Shown here: piece by piece, positions 34,387 through 43,585 of the stretch
Numbering within the stretch: position 1 is the first letter of the stretch
How the letters are laid out: every line of letters begins with the position of its first letter
Position numbers and translations under genes: made by a program
The notes under the pieces: generated by a model
Told to the model about the DNA's origin: nothing
The model's input: only the letters and a program-made list of their open reading frames with translations
The model's database searches: none
DNA from: Pseudodonghicola flavimaris
GTDB lineage: Bacteria; Pseudomonadota; Alphaproteobacteria; Rhodobacterales; Rhodobacteraceae
Length of the DNA: 64,000 nt
Reading direction: 5' to 3'
NCBI RefSeq assembly: GCF_030164425.1
Contig: NZ_JASNJD010000001.1
Span: 124,001-188,000, forward strand

Positions 34387-35550
34387 ATGTTCAACGCGAC
34401 GATGACATTCGATCTGGGGGAGGACGTGAATGCCCTGCGCGACGGCGTCCATCGCTGGGCCCAGGAGCGGATCAAGCCCATGGCCGCAGAGATCGACAGC
34501 AGCAATGATTTCCCGGCGCCGCTCTGGCGTGAGCTGGGGGAGATGGGCCTGCTCGGGATCACCGTGTCCGAGGAATACGGTGGCACTGGTCTCAGCTATC
34601 TGGCCCATACCGTCGCGGTGGAGGAGATCGCCCGCGCCTCGGCCTCGGTCTCGCTGTCCTACGGCGCGCATTCCAACCTCTGCGTCAACCAGATCAAGTT
34701 GAACGCCAGCGAAGAGCAGAAGCGCAAATACCTGCCGGGGTTGATTTCTGGCGAACACGTCGGCGCCCTGGCGATGAGCGAGCCCGGAGCCGGATCGGAC
34801 GTGGTGTCGATGAAGCTCCGCGCCGAGAAGCGGAACGGCTATTACGTCCTGAACGGCAACAAATACTGGATCACCAACGGGCCGGATGCCGATACGCTGG
34901 TGGTCTATGCCAAGACCGACCCGGAGGGCGGCTCGAAAGGCATCACCGCCTTCATCGTCGAGAAGACCATGAAGGGGTTTTCCACCAGCCCGCATTTCGA
35001 CAAGCTGGGGATGCGCGGCTCCAATACCGCCGAGCTGATCTTCGACGATGTCGAGGTGCCGTTCGAAAACGTGCTGGGCGAAGAGGGCCGGGGCGTCCGG
35101 GTGCTGATGTCCGGGCTCGATTACGAACGGGTGGTTCTGGCGGGCATCGGCCTGGGGATCATGGCCGCCTGTCTCGACGAGATCATGCCCTATCTGGCCG
35201 AGCGCAAGCAATTCGGTCAGCCGATCGGGAACTTCCAGCTGATGCAGGGCAAGATCGCCGACATGTACACGGCGATGAACTCGGCCCGCGCTTATGTCTA
35301 CGAGGTCGCCAAGGCCTGCGACGCCGGCACGGTGACACGCCAGGACGCGGCGGCCTGCTGCCTCTATGCCAGCGAACAGGCGATGGTGCAGGCACATCAG
35401 GCAGTGCAGGCGATGGGCGGGGCTGGGTTCCTCTCCGACGCGGCTGTCAGCCGTCTGTTCCGCGATGCCAAGCTGATGGAAATCGGCGCCGGCACGTCGG
35501 AAATCCGCCGGATGCTGATCGGGCGGGAACTTATGGCGTCGATGGCCTGA
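34387..35550 (+). CDS. ivd: Isovaleryl-CoA dehydrogenase
   Basis: 387 residues from ATG 34387 (GGGGAGAGGAC ribosome site; the upstream in-frame ATG lies within the operator). FAD-dependent; converts isovaleryl-CoA to 3-methylcrotonyl-CoA and passes electrons to ETF. Acyl-CoA dehydrogenase motifs [23 protein letters not shown] and [21 protein letters not shown] are present, and the catalytic Glu lies in [12 protein letters not shown], the position special to isovaleryl-CoA dehydrogenases rather than the usual C-terminal one. It starts the leucine degradation block; mccB, mccA, hmgL and a hydratase follow beyond ompW. Confidence 0.96.
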   Translation: MFNATMTFDLGEDVNALRDGVHRWAQERIKPMAAEIDSSNDFPAPLWRELGEMGLLGITVSEEYGGTGLSYLAHTVAVEEIARASASVSLSYGAHSNLCVNQIKLNASEEQKRKYLPGLISGEHVGALAMSEPGAGSDVVSMKLRAEKRNGYYVLNGNKYWITNGPDADTLVVYAKTDPEGGSKGITAFIVEKTMKGFSTSPHFDKLGMRGSNTAELIFDDVEVPFENVLGEEGRGVRVLMSGLDYERVVLAGIGLGIMAACLDEIMPYLAERKQFGQPIGNFQLMQGKIADMYTAMNSARAYVYEVAKACDAGTVTRQDAAACCLYASEQAMVQAHQAVQAMGGAGFLSDAAVSRLFRDAKLMEIGAGTSEIRRMLIGRELMASMA

Positions 35551-35577
35551 GAGGAGAACGGCCATCGACGCATGGCA

Positions 35578-35642
35578 CCCAAACGACCGAGGGGACGTTT
35601 GGGGCCGATCCATGGCGCAGGGCCCGGTTCGGGCTCTGCGCC
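35578..35642. terminator. Two hairpins between ivd and convergent ompW
   Basis: CCCAAACG / CGTTTGGG (35578-35603, 8-bp stem) and a 12-bp stem with one G-T pair GGCGCAGGGCCC / GGGCTCTGCGCC (35614-35642) occupy the 102-base gap between the two convergent stops. They lack long T-tracts but form a strong structural barrier usable from both sides. Confidence 0.55.
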
Positions 35643-35652
35643 GAGAGGAGGA

Positions 35653-36258
35653 TCAGAACCGATGCACGTAGGACACGGCCACGACCCAGGGGTCGATCTC
35701 GGCTTCGCCGATGTTGGCGCCATTCAGCGTCACGTCGGAGTTGATGTCGATCCAGCGCACGTTGAACCGCACCGCGTTCTTGTCGCTGATCTCGTAGTCC
35801 AGACCGGCCTGCACGGCGACACCCCAGGAATCGTCCAGCTCGATATTGCCGAGCGGCGAGCTTTCCTCGAAGAAGGTGGTGTAGTTCACCCCGAGCCCGA
35901 AGAACGGCTTGAACGCGGTCTGCGTCGGCACGTGATAGTTGACCGAAACCACCGGCGGCAGCTGTTTCACCGTTGCGGCATAGCCGCCACCGACGAAGAC
36001 GTTATGCTTGAACGGGGTGGCGGCGAGGATTTCGACGCCCCAGTTGTCGCGGAAGAAGTATTCGGCGGTGAAGATCGGCTGCGCGTTGTCGCCGACATCG
36101 GCGCTGGCCCCGGCCAGCGTCCCATTGTCGGATTTCGGATCGACGTAGCCGAGCCCGAAACCCAGGGTCCAGTCACCCTGCGATTGGGCGGCCAGCGGCC
36201 CAGCCAGAACGGCGGCAAGAGCGGTCGAGAAAACCAATGCTGCGGCTTGGCGTGTCAT
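35653..36258 (-). CDS. ompW: OmpW-family outer membrane beta-barrel
   Basis: 201 residues with a signal peptide (about 1-25, GPLAAQSQG). OmpW traits: alternating aromatic barrel strands, GVEILAATPFKHNV near 75, LPPVVSVNYHVPTQTAFKPFFGLGVNYTTFF near 100-130 and a C-terminal Phe (VSYVHRF) for BAM insertion. OmpW forms a narrow hydrophobic channel in the outer membrane; in other bacteria it is induced by oxygen limitation. Here an FNR-type box lies 59 bases upstream. It is transcribed against the leucine degradation genes on both sides. Confidence 0.92.
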   Translation of the reverse strand: MTRQAAALVFSTALAAVLAGPLAAQSQGDWTLGFGLGYVDPKSDNGTLAGASADVGDNAQPIFTAEYFFRDNWGVEILAATPFKHNVFVGGGYAATVKQLPPVVSVNYHVPTQTAFKPFFGLGVNYTTFFEESSPLGNIELDDSWGVAVQAGLDYEISDKNAVRFNVRWIDINSDVTLNGANIGEAEIDPWVVAVSYVHRF

Positions 36259-36316
36259 TTGTCTGTCCTTTCATATCTTGATGGCGCCCTTGTGGCGCCG
36301 GCCCCCGGTGGATTCG

Positions 36317-36330
36317 CTGATCTGGATCAA
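36317..36330 (-). promoter_or_regulatory. FNR/FnrL-type binding site upstream of ompW
   Basis: On the minus strand the sequence reads TTGATCCAGATCAG, matching the TTGAT-N4-ATCAA consensus at nine of ten specified bases, with the CCAG spacer often seen in Rhodobacteraceae FnrL sites. It is 59-72 bases upstream of the ompW start, a normal activator position. FnrL control of ompW is inferred. Confidence 0.72.
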
Positions 36331-36548
36331 GAAACCGTGGCTGCCGTCACGGCAGCTGGTCCGCGGATCGCGCTGAATGGCGGCTTTCTCCCCAGAAACG
36401 GGACGGTTTGGCGCAGGCGCATGGCGGCTATGCCGGAGACGCGCAGGTCGGTCGCCGCGCGTCCCGCCGTGGCCGCCGGCCGCCGCGCCGCCGCATCGTC
36501 CCGCCCGCAAGCACAAGGCCGCATGGCGGCAGAACAGGAGGCCCTGTC

Positions 36549-38153
36549 GTGAAACTCACATCCCGTATCCTGCCGTCCTCAGAGGCGTTTCAGGCCAATC
36601 GCGCCGCCCATCTCGCCGCGCTGGAGACCGTGCGCGCCGCCGCGCAGCAGGCCGAAGGCGGCGGCGGCGAGGCAGCCCGCGCCCGCCATGTCTCCCGTGG
36701 CAAGATGCTGCCGCGCGAAAGGGTTGCCAATCTGCTGGACCCCGGCGCGCCGTTTCTGGAAATCGGCGCCACCGCCGCACATGACATGTACGACAATGCC
36801 GCCCCGGCCGCCGGGGTGATCGCCGGCATCGGCCGGGTCGAGGGGCAAGAGGTCATGGTGGTCTGCAACGACGCCACCGTGAAGGGCGGCACCTATTACC
36901 CGATGACGGTCAAGAAACACCTGCGCGCGCAGGAGATCGCGGCGCAATGCGCGCTGCCCTGCATCTATCTGGTGGATTCGGGCGGCGCCAACCTGCCGCA
37001 GCAGGACGAGGTGTTCCCGGATCGCGACCATTTCGGCCGCATCTTCTACAACCAGGCCAACATGTCGGCCCGCGGCATCCCGCAGATCGCCGTGGTGATG
37101 GGCTCGTGCACCGCCGGCGGCGCCTATGTGCCGGCGATGTCGGATGTCACCATCATCGTGCGCGATCAGGGCACCATCTTCCTCGCCGGCCCGCCGCTGG
37201 TGAAGGCGGCGACGGGCGAGGTCGTCTCGGCCGAGGATCTCGGCGGTGGCGATGTGCACACCCGCCTGTCAGGGGTTGCCGATTACCTGGCCGAGGATGA
37301 CGCCCACGCCCTGGCGCTGGCCCGCCGCGCCGTCAGCCATCTGAACCGTGCCAAGCCGCAGACGGTACAATGGCAGTCGCCTGAGGACCCCGCCTATGAC
37401 CCCGAGGAGATCCTTGGCGCCGTGCCGGGCGATCTGCGCACCCCCTACGATATCCGCGAGGTGATCGCGCGCACCGTCGACGGCTCCCGCTTCGACGAAT
37501 TCAAGCCGCGGTTCGGCGAGACCATCGTCACCGGCTTCGCCCATGTGATGGGCTGCCCGGTGGGGATCGTCGCCAACAACGGCGTGCTCTTCTCGGAAGC
37601 CGCGCAGAAGGCGGCACATTTCGTCGAGCTCTGCTCGCAGCGCAATATCCCGCTGGTCTTCCTGCAGAACATCACCGGCTTCATGGTCGGGCGCAAATAC
37701 GAAAACGAGGGCATCGCACGGCATGGCGCCAAGATGGTGACGGCGGTGGCCACCACCAATGTGCCGAAGATCACCATGCTGGTCGGCGGCTCTTTCGGCG
37801 CCGGCAACTACGGGATGGCGGGCCGCGCTTATTCGCCCCGGTTTCTCTGGACCTGGCCCAACAGCCGCATCTCGGTGATGGGGGGCGAACAGGCGGCGGG
37901 CGTTCTGGCCACCGTCAAGCGCGACGGGATCGAACGCAAGGGCGGCAGCTGGTCGGCCGAGGAGGAGGCGGAGTTCAAGCGCCCGACGCTGGAGATGTTC
38001 GAACGCCAGAGCCATCCGCTCTATGCCTCGGCCCGGCTCTGGGACGACGGTATCGTCGATCCCCGCAAGACGCGCGAGGTGCTGGCGCTGAGCCTGTCTG
38101 CCAGCCTCTGCGCACCGATCGAACCCACCCGCTTCGGCGTGTTCCGGATGTGA
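36549..38153 (+). CDS. mccB: Methylcrotonoyl-CoA carboxylase, carboxyltransferase (beta) subunit
   Basis: 534 residues from GTG 36549, 7 bases after AGGAGG; the longer frame upstream is arginine-rich non-family sequence. Moves CO2 from carboxybiotin on MccA to 3-methylcrotonyl-CoA. Carboxyltransferase motifs: [40 protein letters not shown] near 140-160, [14 protein letters not shown] near 190 and, in the C-domain, [20 protein letters not shown] near 415. The [12 protein letters not shown] segment is specific for MccB against PccB. It probably has its own promoter in the 290-base gap shared with ompW. Confidence 0.96.
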   Translation: MKLTSRILPSSEAFQANRAAHLAALETVRAAAQQAEGGGGEAARARHVSRGKMLPRERVANLLDPGAPFLEIGATAAHDMYDNAAPAAGVIAGIGRVEGQEVMVVCNDATVKGGTYYPMTVKKHLRAQEIAAQCALPCIYLVDSGGANLPQQDEVFPDRDHFGRIFYNQANMSARGIPQIAVVMGSCTAGGAYVPAMSDVTIIVRDQGTIFLAGPPLVKAATGEVVSAEDLGGGDVHTRLSGVADYLAEDDAHALALARRAVSHLNRAKPQTVQWQSPEDPAYDPEEILGAVPGDLRTPYDIREVIARTVDGSRFDEFKPRFGETIVTGFAHVMGCPVGIVANNGVLFSEAAQKAAHFVELCSQRNIPLVFLQNITGFMVGRKYENEGIARHGAKMVTAVATTNVPKITMLVGGSFGAGNYGMAGRAYSPRFLWTWPNSRISVMGGEQAAGVLATVKRDGIERKGGSWSAEEEAEFKRPTLEMFERQSHPLYASARLWDDGIVDPRKTREVLALSLSASLCAPIEPTRFGVFRM

Positions 38154-38162
38154 CAAACTCAA

Positions 38163-38255
38163 TGCCTCTGGCGGGGATGTTTGGACCGGGTCGAAGCCTT
38201 CGATCTGGCGGAAATATCCCGGGGGGGCTCCGCAGGAGCGGGGGCAGCGCCCCCG
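38163..38255. repeat. Dispersed extragenic repeat, inverted pair plus hairpins
   Basis: GCCTCTGGCGGGGATGTTT (38164-38182) and, in inverse orientation, GGCGGAAATATCCCGGGGG (38208-38226) frame the gap between mccB and mccA. GCTCC-GCA-GGAGC (38227-38239) and a 7-bp stem CGGGGGC / GCCCCCG (38239-38255) follow. The motif recurs at 25783, 40237 and 46349. Confidence 0.55.
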
Positions 38256-38280
38256 ACCCCGGCGACCAAGGGAGAGACAG

Positions 38281-40221
38281 ATGTTTAAGAAGATCCTGAT
38301 CGCCAACCGTGGCGAAATCGCCTGCCGCATCATCGAAACCGCCCGTGCGATGGGGGTGGGCACGGTGGCGGTCTATTCCGAGGCCGATGCAGGGGCGCGA
38401 CATGTCGTGCTGGCCGATGAGGCCTTTCCGATCGGTCCGCCGCAACCTGCGGAAAGCTATCTCAAGGGGCAAACCCTGATCGAGGTGGCGCTCAAGGCCG
38501 GGGCGCAGGCGGTCCACCCGGGCTACGGGTTTCTGTCCGAGAACCCGGATTTCGTCGAGGCGGTGGAGGCGGCGGGGCTGACCTTCATCGGCCCTTCGGC
38601 GTCCGCGATCCGGGCGATGGGGCTGAAGGACGCGGCGAAGGCGCTGATGGAAAAGGCCGGCGTGCCGGTGGTTCCCGGCTATCACGGCGACAATCAGGAC
38701 CCCGAACATCTGGCCGGGGCCGCCGATACCATCGGCTATCCGGTGCTGATCAAGGCGGTCGCCGGCGGCGGCGGCAAGGGCATGCGCAGGGTGGCGCGGG
38801 CAGAGGATTTCGCCGACGCGCTCGACTCGGCCCGTGGCGAGGCGCGCACCGCCTTCGGCAACGATGCGGTGCTGATCGAGAAATACGTCGAAAAACCGCG
38901 TCATATAGAAGTGCAGGTCTTTGGCGACGGGCAGGACGCGGTTCACCTATACGAACGCGACTGCTCACTGCAGCGCCGTCACCAGAAGGTGATCGAGGAA
39001 GCCCCGGCGCCCGGCATGACCGCCGAGATGCGCGCGGCGATGGGCGAGGCGGCGGTGCGGGCGGCGAAGGCCATCGGCTACAAAGGCGCCGGCACCATCG
39101 AATTCATCGTCGATGCTTCAGACGGGCTGCGCGCCGATCGCTTCTGGTTCATGGAGATGAACACCCGGCTGCAGGTGGAACATCCCGTCACCGAGGCGGT
39201 GACCGGCATCGACCTGGTCGAATGGCAGCTGCGCGTCGCCGCCGGGGAGCCGCTGCCGATGACGCAAGTGCAAATCCCTCTCAAGGGCCATGCCTTCGAA
39301 GCGCGGCTTTATGCCGAGGACGTGCCGAAGGGATTCCTGCCCGCGACCGGCACGCTCACTCATCTGGAATTTCCGACCGGCGCCCGGATCGACAGCGGCG
39401 TGCGCGCGGGCGACACCATCAGCCCGTTCTACGATCCGATGATCGCCAAGGTGATCACCCATGGTCCGACGCGGGAGATCGCGCTGGCGCGGATGACCCG
39501 GGCGCTGGAGCGGTCGGAAGTGGCCGGATCCGTCACCAACCTGACCTTTCTCGCGGCGCTGACCCGGCATGCGGGCTTCGCGGCGGGCGATGTCGACACC
39601 GGGCTGATCGAACGCGATCTGGACGGGCTGATCGCCGATCCCGTGCCCGAGCCCCGGCTGGTGGCGCAGGCGGCGCTGGCGGCGTCGGGGCTGATGGCGG
39701 CACCGGCGCCGATGGCGGGCTTCACCCTCTGGGCGTCGCTGGAGCGCAGCGTGACGCTGCTCTGTGCCGAGGCGCCGCGGCAGGTCACGGTGCGCCTCTC
39801 TGCGGCGGACCGGGCGGAGATCGTGGTGGAGGACCGGACGGTCATCGCCTGCCGCGATGCCTCGGGCTGGCGGTTCGATGGCGCCCGGGCGGTGCCGATG
39901 GCGCGGGCGGGCGCGCGGATCACGCTGTTTTCCGGGGCGGCGCCGGTGTTCGATCTGGTCGATCCGCTGGACCGTGCCGGCGCCGATGCCGCCGGCGGCA
40001 ACCTGATCGAGGCGCCGATGCCTGGTCTGGTGAAGGCGGTCTTCGTTGCGGCCGGCGAGACGGTGGCAGAGGGTCAGCGGCTGGCGATCCTCGAGGCGAT
40101 GAAGATGGAGCATACGCTGGTGGCGGCGCGCGATGGCGTGGTGGCCGAGGTGCTGGCTGCCGCCGGCGATCAGGTCGAGGCCGGCGCCGCTCTGGTGCGG
40201 CTGGAGGAGGACGAGGCATGA
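38281..40221 (+). CDS. mccA: Methylcrotonoyl-CoA carboxylase, biotin-containing (alpha) subunit
   Basis: 646 residues. Carboxylates its own biotin with ATP and bicarbonate. Biotin carboxylase domain (1-450): KKILIANRGEIACRII, HPGYGFLSENPDF, the ATP loop AGGGGKGMR, RDCSLQRRHQKVIEEAP and EMNTRLQVEHPVTE. The C-terminal biotinyl domain (about 570-646) has EAMKMEHT with the biotin attachment site Lys608. BirA, needed to attach the biotin, is encoded at 60619. Ribosome site AGGGAGAG. It lies 127 bases after mccB, the gap being filled by extragenic repeats. Confidence 0.97.
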   Translation: MFKKILIANRGEIACRIIETARAMGVGTVAVYSEADAGARHVVLADEAFPIGPPQPAESYLKGQTLIEVALKAGAQAVHPGYGFLSENPDFVEAVEAAGLTFIGPSASAIRAMGLKDAAKALMEKAGVPVVPGYHGDNQDPEHLAGAADTIGYPVLIKAVAGGGGKGMRRVARAEDFADALDSARGEARTAFGNDAVLIEKYVEKPRHIEVQVFGDGQDAVHLYERDCSLQRRHQKVIEEAPAPGMTAEMRAAMGEAAVRAAKAIGYKGAGTIEFIVDASDGLRADRFWFMEMNTRLQVEHPVTEAVTGIDLVEWQLRVAAGEPLPMTQVQIPLKGHAFEARLYAEDVPKGFLPATGTLTHLEFPTGARIDSGVRAGDTISPFYDPMIAKVITHGPTREIALARMTRALERSEVAGSVTNLTFLAALTRHAGFAAGDVDTGLIERDLDGLIADPVPEPRLVAQAALAASGLMAAPAPMAGFTLWASLERSVTLLCAEAPRQVTVRLSAADRAEIVVEDRTVIACRDASGWRFDGARAVPMARAGARITLFSGAAPVFDLVDPLDRAGADAAGGNLIEAPMPGLVKAVFVAAGETVAEGQRLAILEAMKMEHTLVAARDGVVAEVLAAAGDQVEAGAALVRLEEDEA

Positions 40222-40236
40222 GCGGCGCGCCCGTGA

Positions 40237-40280
40237 CCGGCGGTGGGGCCGGTGAGTATTTTCGCAGAGAAGAAGCAGGG
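40237..40280. repeat. Dispersed extragenic repeat, minus-oriented copy
   Basis: GAGTATTTTCGCAGAGAAGAAGCAGGG preceded by GCCGGT is the complement of the element between nuoD and nuoE (CCTGCTTCTTCTCTG-AAAATACT). It fills the gap between mccA and hmgL. A 53-codon frame overlapping the mccA stop (ATGA at 40218) runs through it but looks non-coding. Bases 40281-40371 hold nothing further beyond the hmgL ribosome site. Confidence 0.55.
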
Positions 40281-40371
40281 GGCGCGGCCCTGGTGATCGG
40301 CGACGATGCGCCGGAGCGGGGGAGGGCGCGGCGGTGCGACCGAGGCCTGGGCCCGAGAGGAGACGCGCGCC

Positions 40372-41235
40372 ATGGCTGAGCGTGTCGAGATCTTCGAGGT
40401 GGGGCCCCGCGACGGGCTGCAGAACGAGAAACGGCCGATCCCGGTGGCGGAGAAGGTGGCGCTGGTCGATTGCCTGAGCGGCGCCGGTTTCGCCCGGATC
40501 GAATGCGCCAGTTTCGTCAGCCCGAAATGGGTGCCGCAGATGGCCGGCAGCGCCGATGTTCTGGCCGGTATCCGGCGCGCGCCGGGGGTCCGCTATGCGG
40601 CGCTGACGCCGAATCTGCGCGGGTTTCAGGATGCGGTGGCGGCCGGGGCCGATGAGGTGGCGATTTTCGCCGCCGCCTCGGAAGGGTTTTCCAAGGCCAA
40701 TATCAACGCCACCATCGAGGAGAGCATCGCCCGGTTCGAGCCGATCCTGGCGGCAGCGGCCGAGATCGGCCTGCCGGTGCGCGGCTATATCTCCTGCGTG
40801 ACCGATTGCCCCTATGACGGGCCGACGCGCCCGGGAAAGGTGGCCGAGGTGGCGGCGCGGCTGCAGGCGATGGGATGTTATGAAATTTCGCTGGGCGACA
40901 CCATCGGCCAGGCGACGCCGGAGAGTATCACCGCGATGCTGCGGGCGGTGCTGGAGGAGGTGCCAGCAGACCGGCTGGCCGGGCATTATCACGATACCGC
41001 CGGCCGGGCGCTGGCCAATATCGATGCCTCTCTGGCGCTGGGGCTTAGGGTGTTCGATGCGGCGGTCGGGGGGCTGGGGGGCTGCCCCTATGCACCCGGG
41101 GCCGCCGGCAATGTGGCGACCGAGCGGGTCGCCGCGCATCTGGCGGCGGCGGGCTATGACACCGGGCTCGATCTGGCGGTGATCGAGCGCGCGGCGGAGA
41201 TGGCGCGGGCGATGCGCCTGGGAGAGGGGGCCTAA
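40372..41235 (+). CDS. hmgL: Hydroxymethylglutaryl-CoA lyase
   Basis: 287 residues, preceded by GAGAGGAGA. Final step of leucine degradation: cleaves HMG-CoA to acetyl-CoA and acetoacetate. TIM-barrel motifs are EVGPRDGLQNE (metal Asp and catalytic Arg), SFVSPKWVPQMAGSADV, YISCVTDCPYDG, SLGDTIGQATP, GHYHDTAGRALANI (metal His pair) and the lyase loop GGLGGCPYAPGAAGNVATE with the active-site Cys. The next gene begins three bases later. Confidence 0.96.
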   Translation: MAERVEIFEVGPRDGLQNEKRPIPVAEKVALVDCLSGAGFARIECASFVSPKWVPQMAGSADVLAGIRRAPGVRYAALTPNLRGFQDAVAAGADEVAIFAAASEGFSKANINATIEESIARFEPILAAAAEIGLPVRGYISCVTDCPYDGPTRPGKVAEVAARLQAMGCYEISLGDTIGQATPESITAMLRAVLEEVPADRLAGHYHDTAGRALANIDASLALGLRVFDAAVGGLGGCPYAPGAAGNVATERVAAHLAAAGYDTGLDLAVIERAAEMARAMRLGEGA

Positions 41236-41238
41236 AAT

Positions 41239-42024
41239 ATGTTCGAGACCATCACAATCGCGTGTGACGACCGGGGTGTCGCGACGCTGACTCTGAGCCG
41301 GGTCGACAAGCATAATGCGATGTCGGCGACCATGATCGCCGAGCTGACGCGCGCGGCAGAGCAGCTTGGCGCCGATCCAGGGGTGCGCGCGGTGATCCTG
41401 ACCGGGGCGGGCAAGACATTCTGCGCCGGCGGCGATCTGGGCTGGATGCAGGATCAGATGGCCGCCGATCCGGAGACCCGGTTCATCGAGGCGCGCAAGC
41501 TGGCGCTGGCGCTGCAGGCGCTCAACACCCTGCCGAAACCGGTGATCGGGGCGCTGCAGGGCAATGCCTTCGGCGGCGGTGTCGGGCTGGCCTCGGTCTG
41601 TGACGTGACGCTGGGGGCCGATCATCTGAAGATGGGGCTGACCGAGACGCGGCTGGGGCTGATCCCGGCCACAATCGGCCCCTATGTCGTCGCTCGCATG
41701 GGGGAGGCGCGGGCGCGGCGGGTGTTCATGTCCGGGCGGTTGTTCGATGCGGCCGAGGCGGTGGAGCTGGGGCTCTTGGCCCGCGCCGTTCCGGCCGACG
41801 ATCTGATGGCGGCGGCGGAGGCCGAGGTTCTCCCCTATCTGTCCTGCGCGCCCGGCGCGGTGGCGGCGGCCAAGCGACTGACCCGCACCCTCGGACCCCG
41901 GATCGACGATGAGGTGATCGACCATACGATCCGTGCCCTCGTCGAGTGCTGGGAGGGCGAAGAGGCGAAAGAGGGCATCGCTGCCTTCTTCGCCAAGGGC
42001 AAGCCGGGCTGGATGGCGGGCTGA
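41239..42024 (+). CDS. Enoyl-CoA hydratase, probable methylglutaconyl-CoA hydratase
   Basis: 261 residues. Crotonase fold: VDKHNAMSATMIAEL near 25, oxyanion-hole segment CAGGDLGWMQDQM near 65, LQGNAFGGGVGLASVCDV near 110-125 and TETRLGLIPATIGPYVVARMG near 135-155, with a Glu in the active position. In this context (after ivd, mccB, mccA and hmgL) it should hydrate 3-methylglutaconyl-CoA to HMG-CoA, the one step otherwise missing. Its stop is two bases from the convergent DUF1127 gene. The gene would be called liuC in the Pseudomonas scheme. Confidence 0.9.
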   Translation: MFETITIACDDRGVATLTLSRVDKHNAMSATMIAELTRAAEQLGADPGVRAVILTGAGKTFCAGGDLGWMQDQMAADPETRFIEARKLALALQALNTLPKPVIGALQGNAFGGGVGLASVCDVTLGADHLKMGLTETRLGLIPATIGPYVVARMGEARARRVFMSGRLFDAAEAVELGLLARAVPADDLMAAAEAEVLPYLSCAPGAVAAAKRLTRTLGPRIDDEVIDHTIRALVECWEGEEAKEGIAAFFAKGKPGWMAG

Positions 42025-42026
42025 GG

Positions 42027-42260
42027 TCAGCCGCGCCAGAACGGTTTGGCGGCTTCGGCCCGGGCAGCGGCGCGGGTCCAGCCGGCGTCGGCCAGCACGC
42101 TGTCGGGTTGGCGCAGCAGGTCGTCGCGCAGCATGAGGCGCTGCGCCCGGCGCTGCCGCCACAGCATCAGCCGGGACAGCCGGGACGGGGACGCGTTTCG
42201 GACGATCTGCGCGGGCAGGTGCCCCTTCGGCGCCGGGGAAAACGGAACGATCACGGCCAT
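42027..42260 (-). CDS. DUF1127 domain small protein
   Basis: 77 residues from the ATG at 42260, preceded by AGAGGAGAG; an in-frame ATG at 42290 with AAGGA upstream would add ten residues. Basic, Arg-rich middle (SRLMLWRQRRAQRLMLRD) and the family ending SVLADAGWTRAAARAEAAKPFW identify the DUF1127 domain. Some short relatives bind RNA or affect phosphate and carbon metabolism in alphaproteobacteria. It is divergent from the LysR regulator, 98 bases away, which may control it. Confidence 0.82.
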   Translation of the reverse strand: MAVIVPFSPAPKGHLPAQIVRNASPSRLSRLMLWRQRRAQRLMLRDDLLRQPDSVLADAGWTRAAARAEAAKPFWRG

Positions 42261-42358
42261 CTGCCTCTCTCCTCTGTTCCACTTTTGCATGGTATATTCC
42301 TTGTACTGATCTGCAAAAATTGAGAAGTTGTCCCCGTCTTTGTGAGAAATGGGAACAT

Positions 42359-43252
42359 ATGAGCCGCCGCTTGCCTCCGCTTTCCGCCCTGCCGGCCTTC
42401 GAGGCGACGGCACGGCGCGGCTCTGTCACCGCAGCGGCGGAGGAACTGGGGCGCACCCATAGCGCGGTCAGCAAGCAGATCCGGCATCTGTCCGAGGATC
42501 TGGGCGGCGATCTGTTCGAAAAGGCCGGAACCGGCCTGCGGCTGACGCCGCGGGGGGAGCGGTTGCGGCGCAGCGCCACCGCCATGCTGGATGAACTGGG
42601 CGCCGTGGCCGAGGCGTTGCGTGCGGAACAGGACGACCGGTTCGTCGATCTCGCGGTCAGCGCCACGCTGGCCAGCCGCTGGCTGATCCCGCGCCTGCCG
42701 GAGTTCTATGCCCGCCAACCCGATATCGAATTGCGGCTGCGGATGTCGGGGCCGCAGCAGCTGCGCGACAGCGATTTCGACGTGCTGCTCAGTTATGACC
42801 GGTTGCGCGGCGGGTTGCGTGAGGCCGATCAGCGGCCGTTGGGGCAGGCTGCCTACGGGCTGGTCTGCGCGCCGGGCTATCCGCTGGAACAGGCGGCGCC
42901 GGAGCAGGGGCCGGAGGGGTGGAGCGCACCGGTGCGATTGACCCAGCCCAATGCGCTGCAGACCTGGGGCGAATGGATGCAGCGCAGCGGCGTCGCCCTG
43001 CGCAGCGGGCGCGAAGAGGTGCATGCGCATCACTTCCTGGCGCTTGGCGCCGCGGTGGCGGGGCTGGGCGTGGCGCTGGCCGAACGCCGGCTGGTGACCG
43101 GCGATCTCGCCGCCGGCCGGCTGACCGCCCCCTTCGGATTCGTCACCGTGCCAGACGGTTTCCGGGCGGCGGTGATGCCGCGGGCGCGCGACCGGCGATC
43201 GGTTGCCGCATTGCTCGATTGGCTGCGCACGGCGGCGGGGCAGGGGGACTGA
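42359..43252 (+). CDS. LysR-family transcriptional regulator (GcvA-like)
   Basis: 297 residues from ATG 42359; the longer frame begins in non-family sequence. N-terminal winged helix-turn-helix at about 5-65 (PPLSALPAFEATARRGSVTA, EELGRTHSAVSKQIRHLSEDLG, FEKAGTGLRLTPRGERL) is of the GcvA/AmpR type. The effector domain (about 95-290) shows LAVSATLASRWLIPRLPEFY and a periplasmic-binding-protein fold. The ligand is unknown. The divergent DUF1127 gene is the classical LysR target position. Confidence 0.9.
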   Translation: MSRRLPPLSALPAFEATARRGSVTAAAEELGRTHSAVSKQIRHLSEDLGGDLFEKAGTGLRLTPRGERLRRSATAMLDELGAVAEALRAEQDDRFVDLAVSATLASRWLIPRLPEFYARQPDIELRLRMSGPQQLRDSDFDVLLSYDRLRGGLREADQRPLGQAAYGLVCAPGYPLEQAAPEQGPEGWSAPVRLTQPNALQTWGEWMQRSGVALRSGREEVHAHHFLALGAAVAGLGVALAERRLVTGDLAAGRLTAPFGFVTVPDGFRAAVMPRARDRRSVAALLDWLRTAAGQGD

Positions 43253-43493
43253 GCGAAAGGCCGGCAAGACCGGGGGCTGACAGCGCCGGTTTCGGGGAAA
43301 AGGACTCACCCGCTGCCTGAAAACCCGGCTTGGTTCGCAAACTTCGGAAACAGCTGCTTACCGTCGCGGGAGGCCGGTCTGCTGCTGCACTGCGGCGTGA
43401 TCCCGTGAAAACAGGGAAATTCCTAACACATTCAGTATAATGAAGCTGTCGGGCCGCGGCATTTCTCCGCGATTTGAATGCCCCGGCCTTGGT
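43253..43493. other. Non-coding leader region before the nuo promoter
   Basis: Between the LysR stop and the nuoA promoter I see no ribosome-site-supported frame, terminator or tRNA. It holds an AT-rich patch near 43419-43445 (AATTCCTAACACATTCAGTATAATG) that could be a second promoter or a regulator site; TATAAT itself occurs at 43436-43441, but no good -35 was found. Confidence 0.4.
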
Positions 43494-43522
43494 TGACGCT
43501 CTGGTCCGGCGGGAGTAGAGAG
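43494..43522 (+). promoter_or_regulatory. Promoter of the nuo operon
   Basis: TTGACG (43494-43499), a 17-base spacer and TAGAGA (43517-43522) make a reasonable sigma70-type promoter 64 bases before the nuoA start. It is the best candidate for the whole 17-kb operon. Confidence 0.6.
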
Positions 43523-43585
43523 GCGGCAGGTCAACATGCCAATTGACGGCGCGCCGCACGGATGCGCGCGGGAAAGGAGCCACTC

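Noticed and set aside
40218-40379. 53-codon frame overlapping the mccA stop with ATGA
   Set aside because: Most of it lies in a dispersed extragenic repeat and it ends inside hmgL; composition is not protein-like.
39118-42666. 1182-codon frame antisense to the leucine degradation genes
   Set aside because: Spans four confident genes on the plus strand, is arginine/glycine/histidine-rich and has no domain; a GC-driven shadow.
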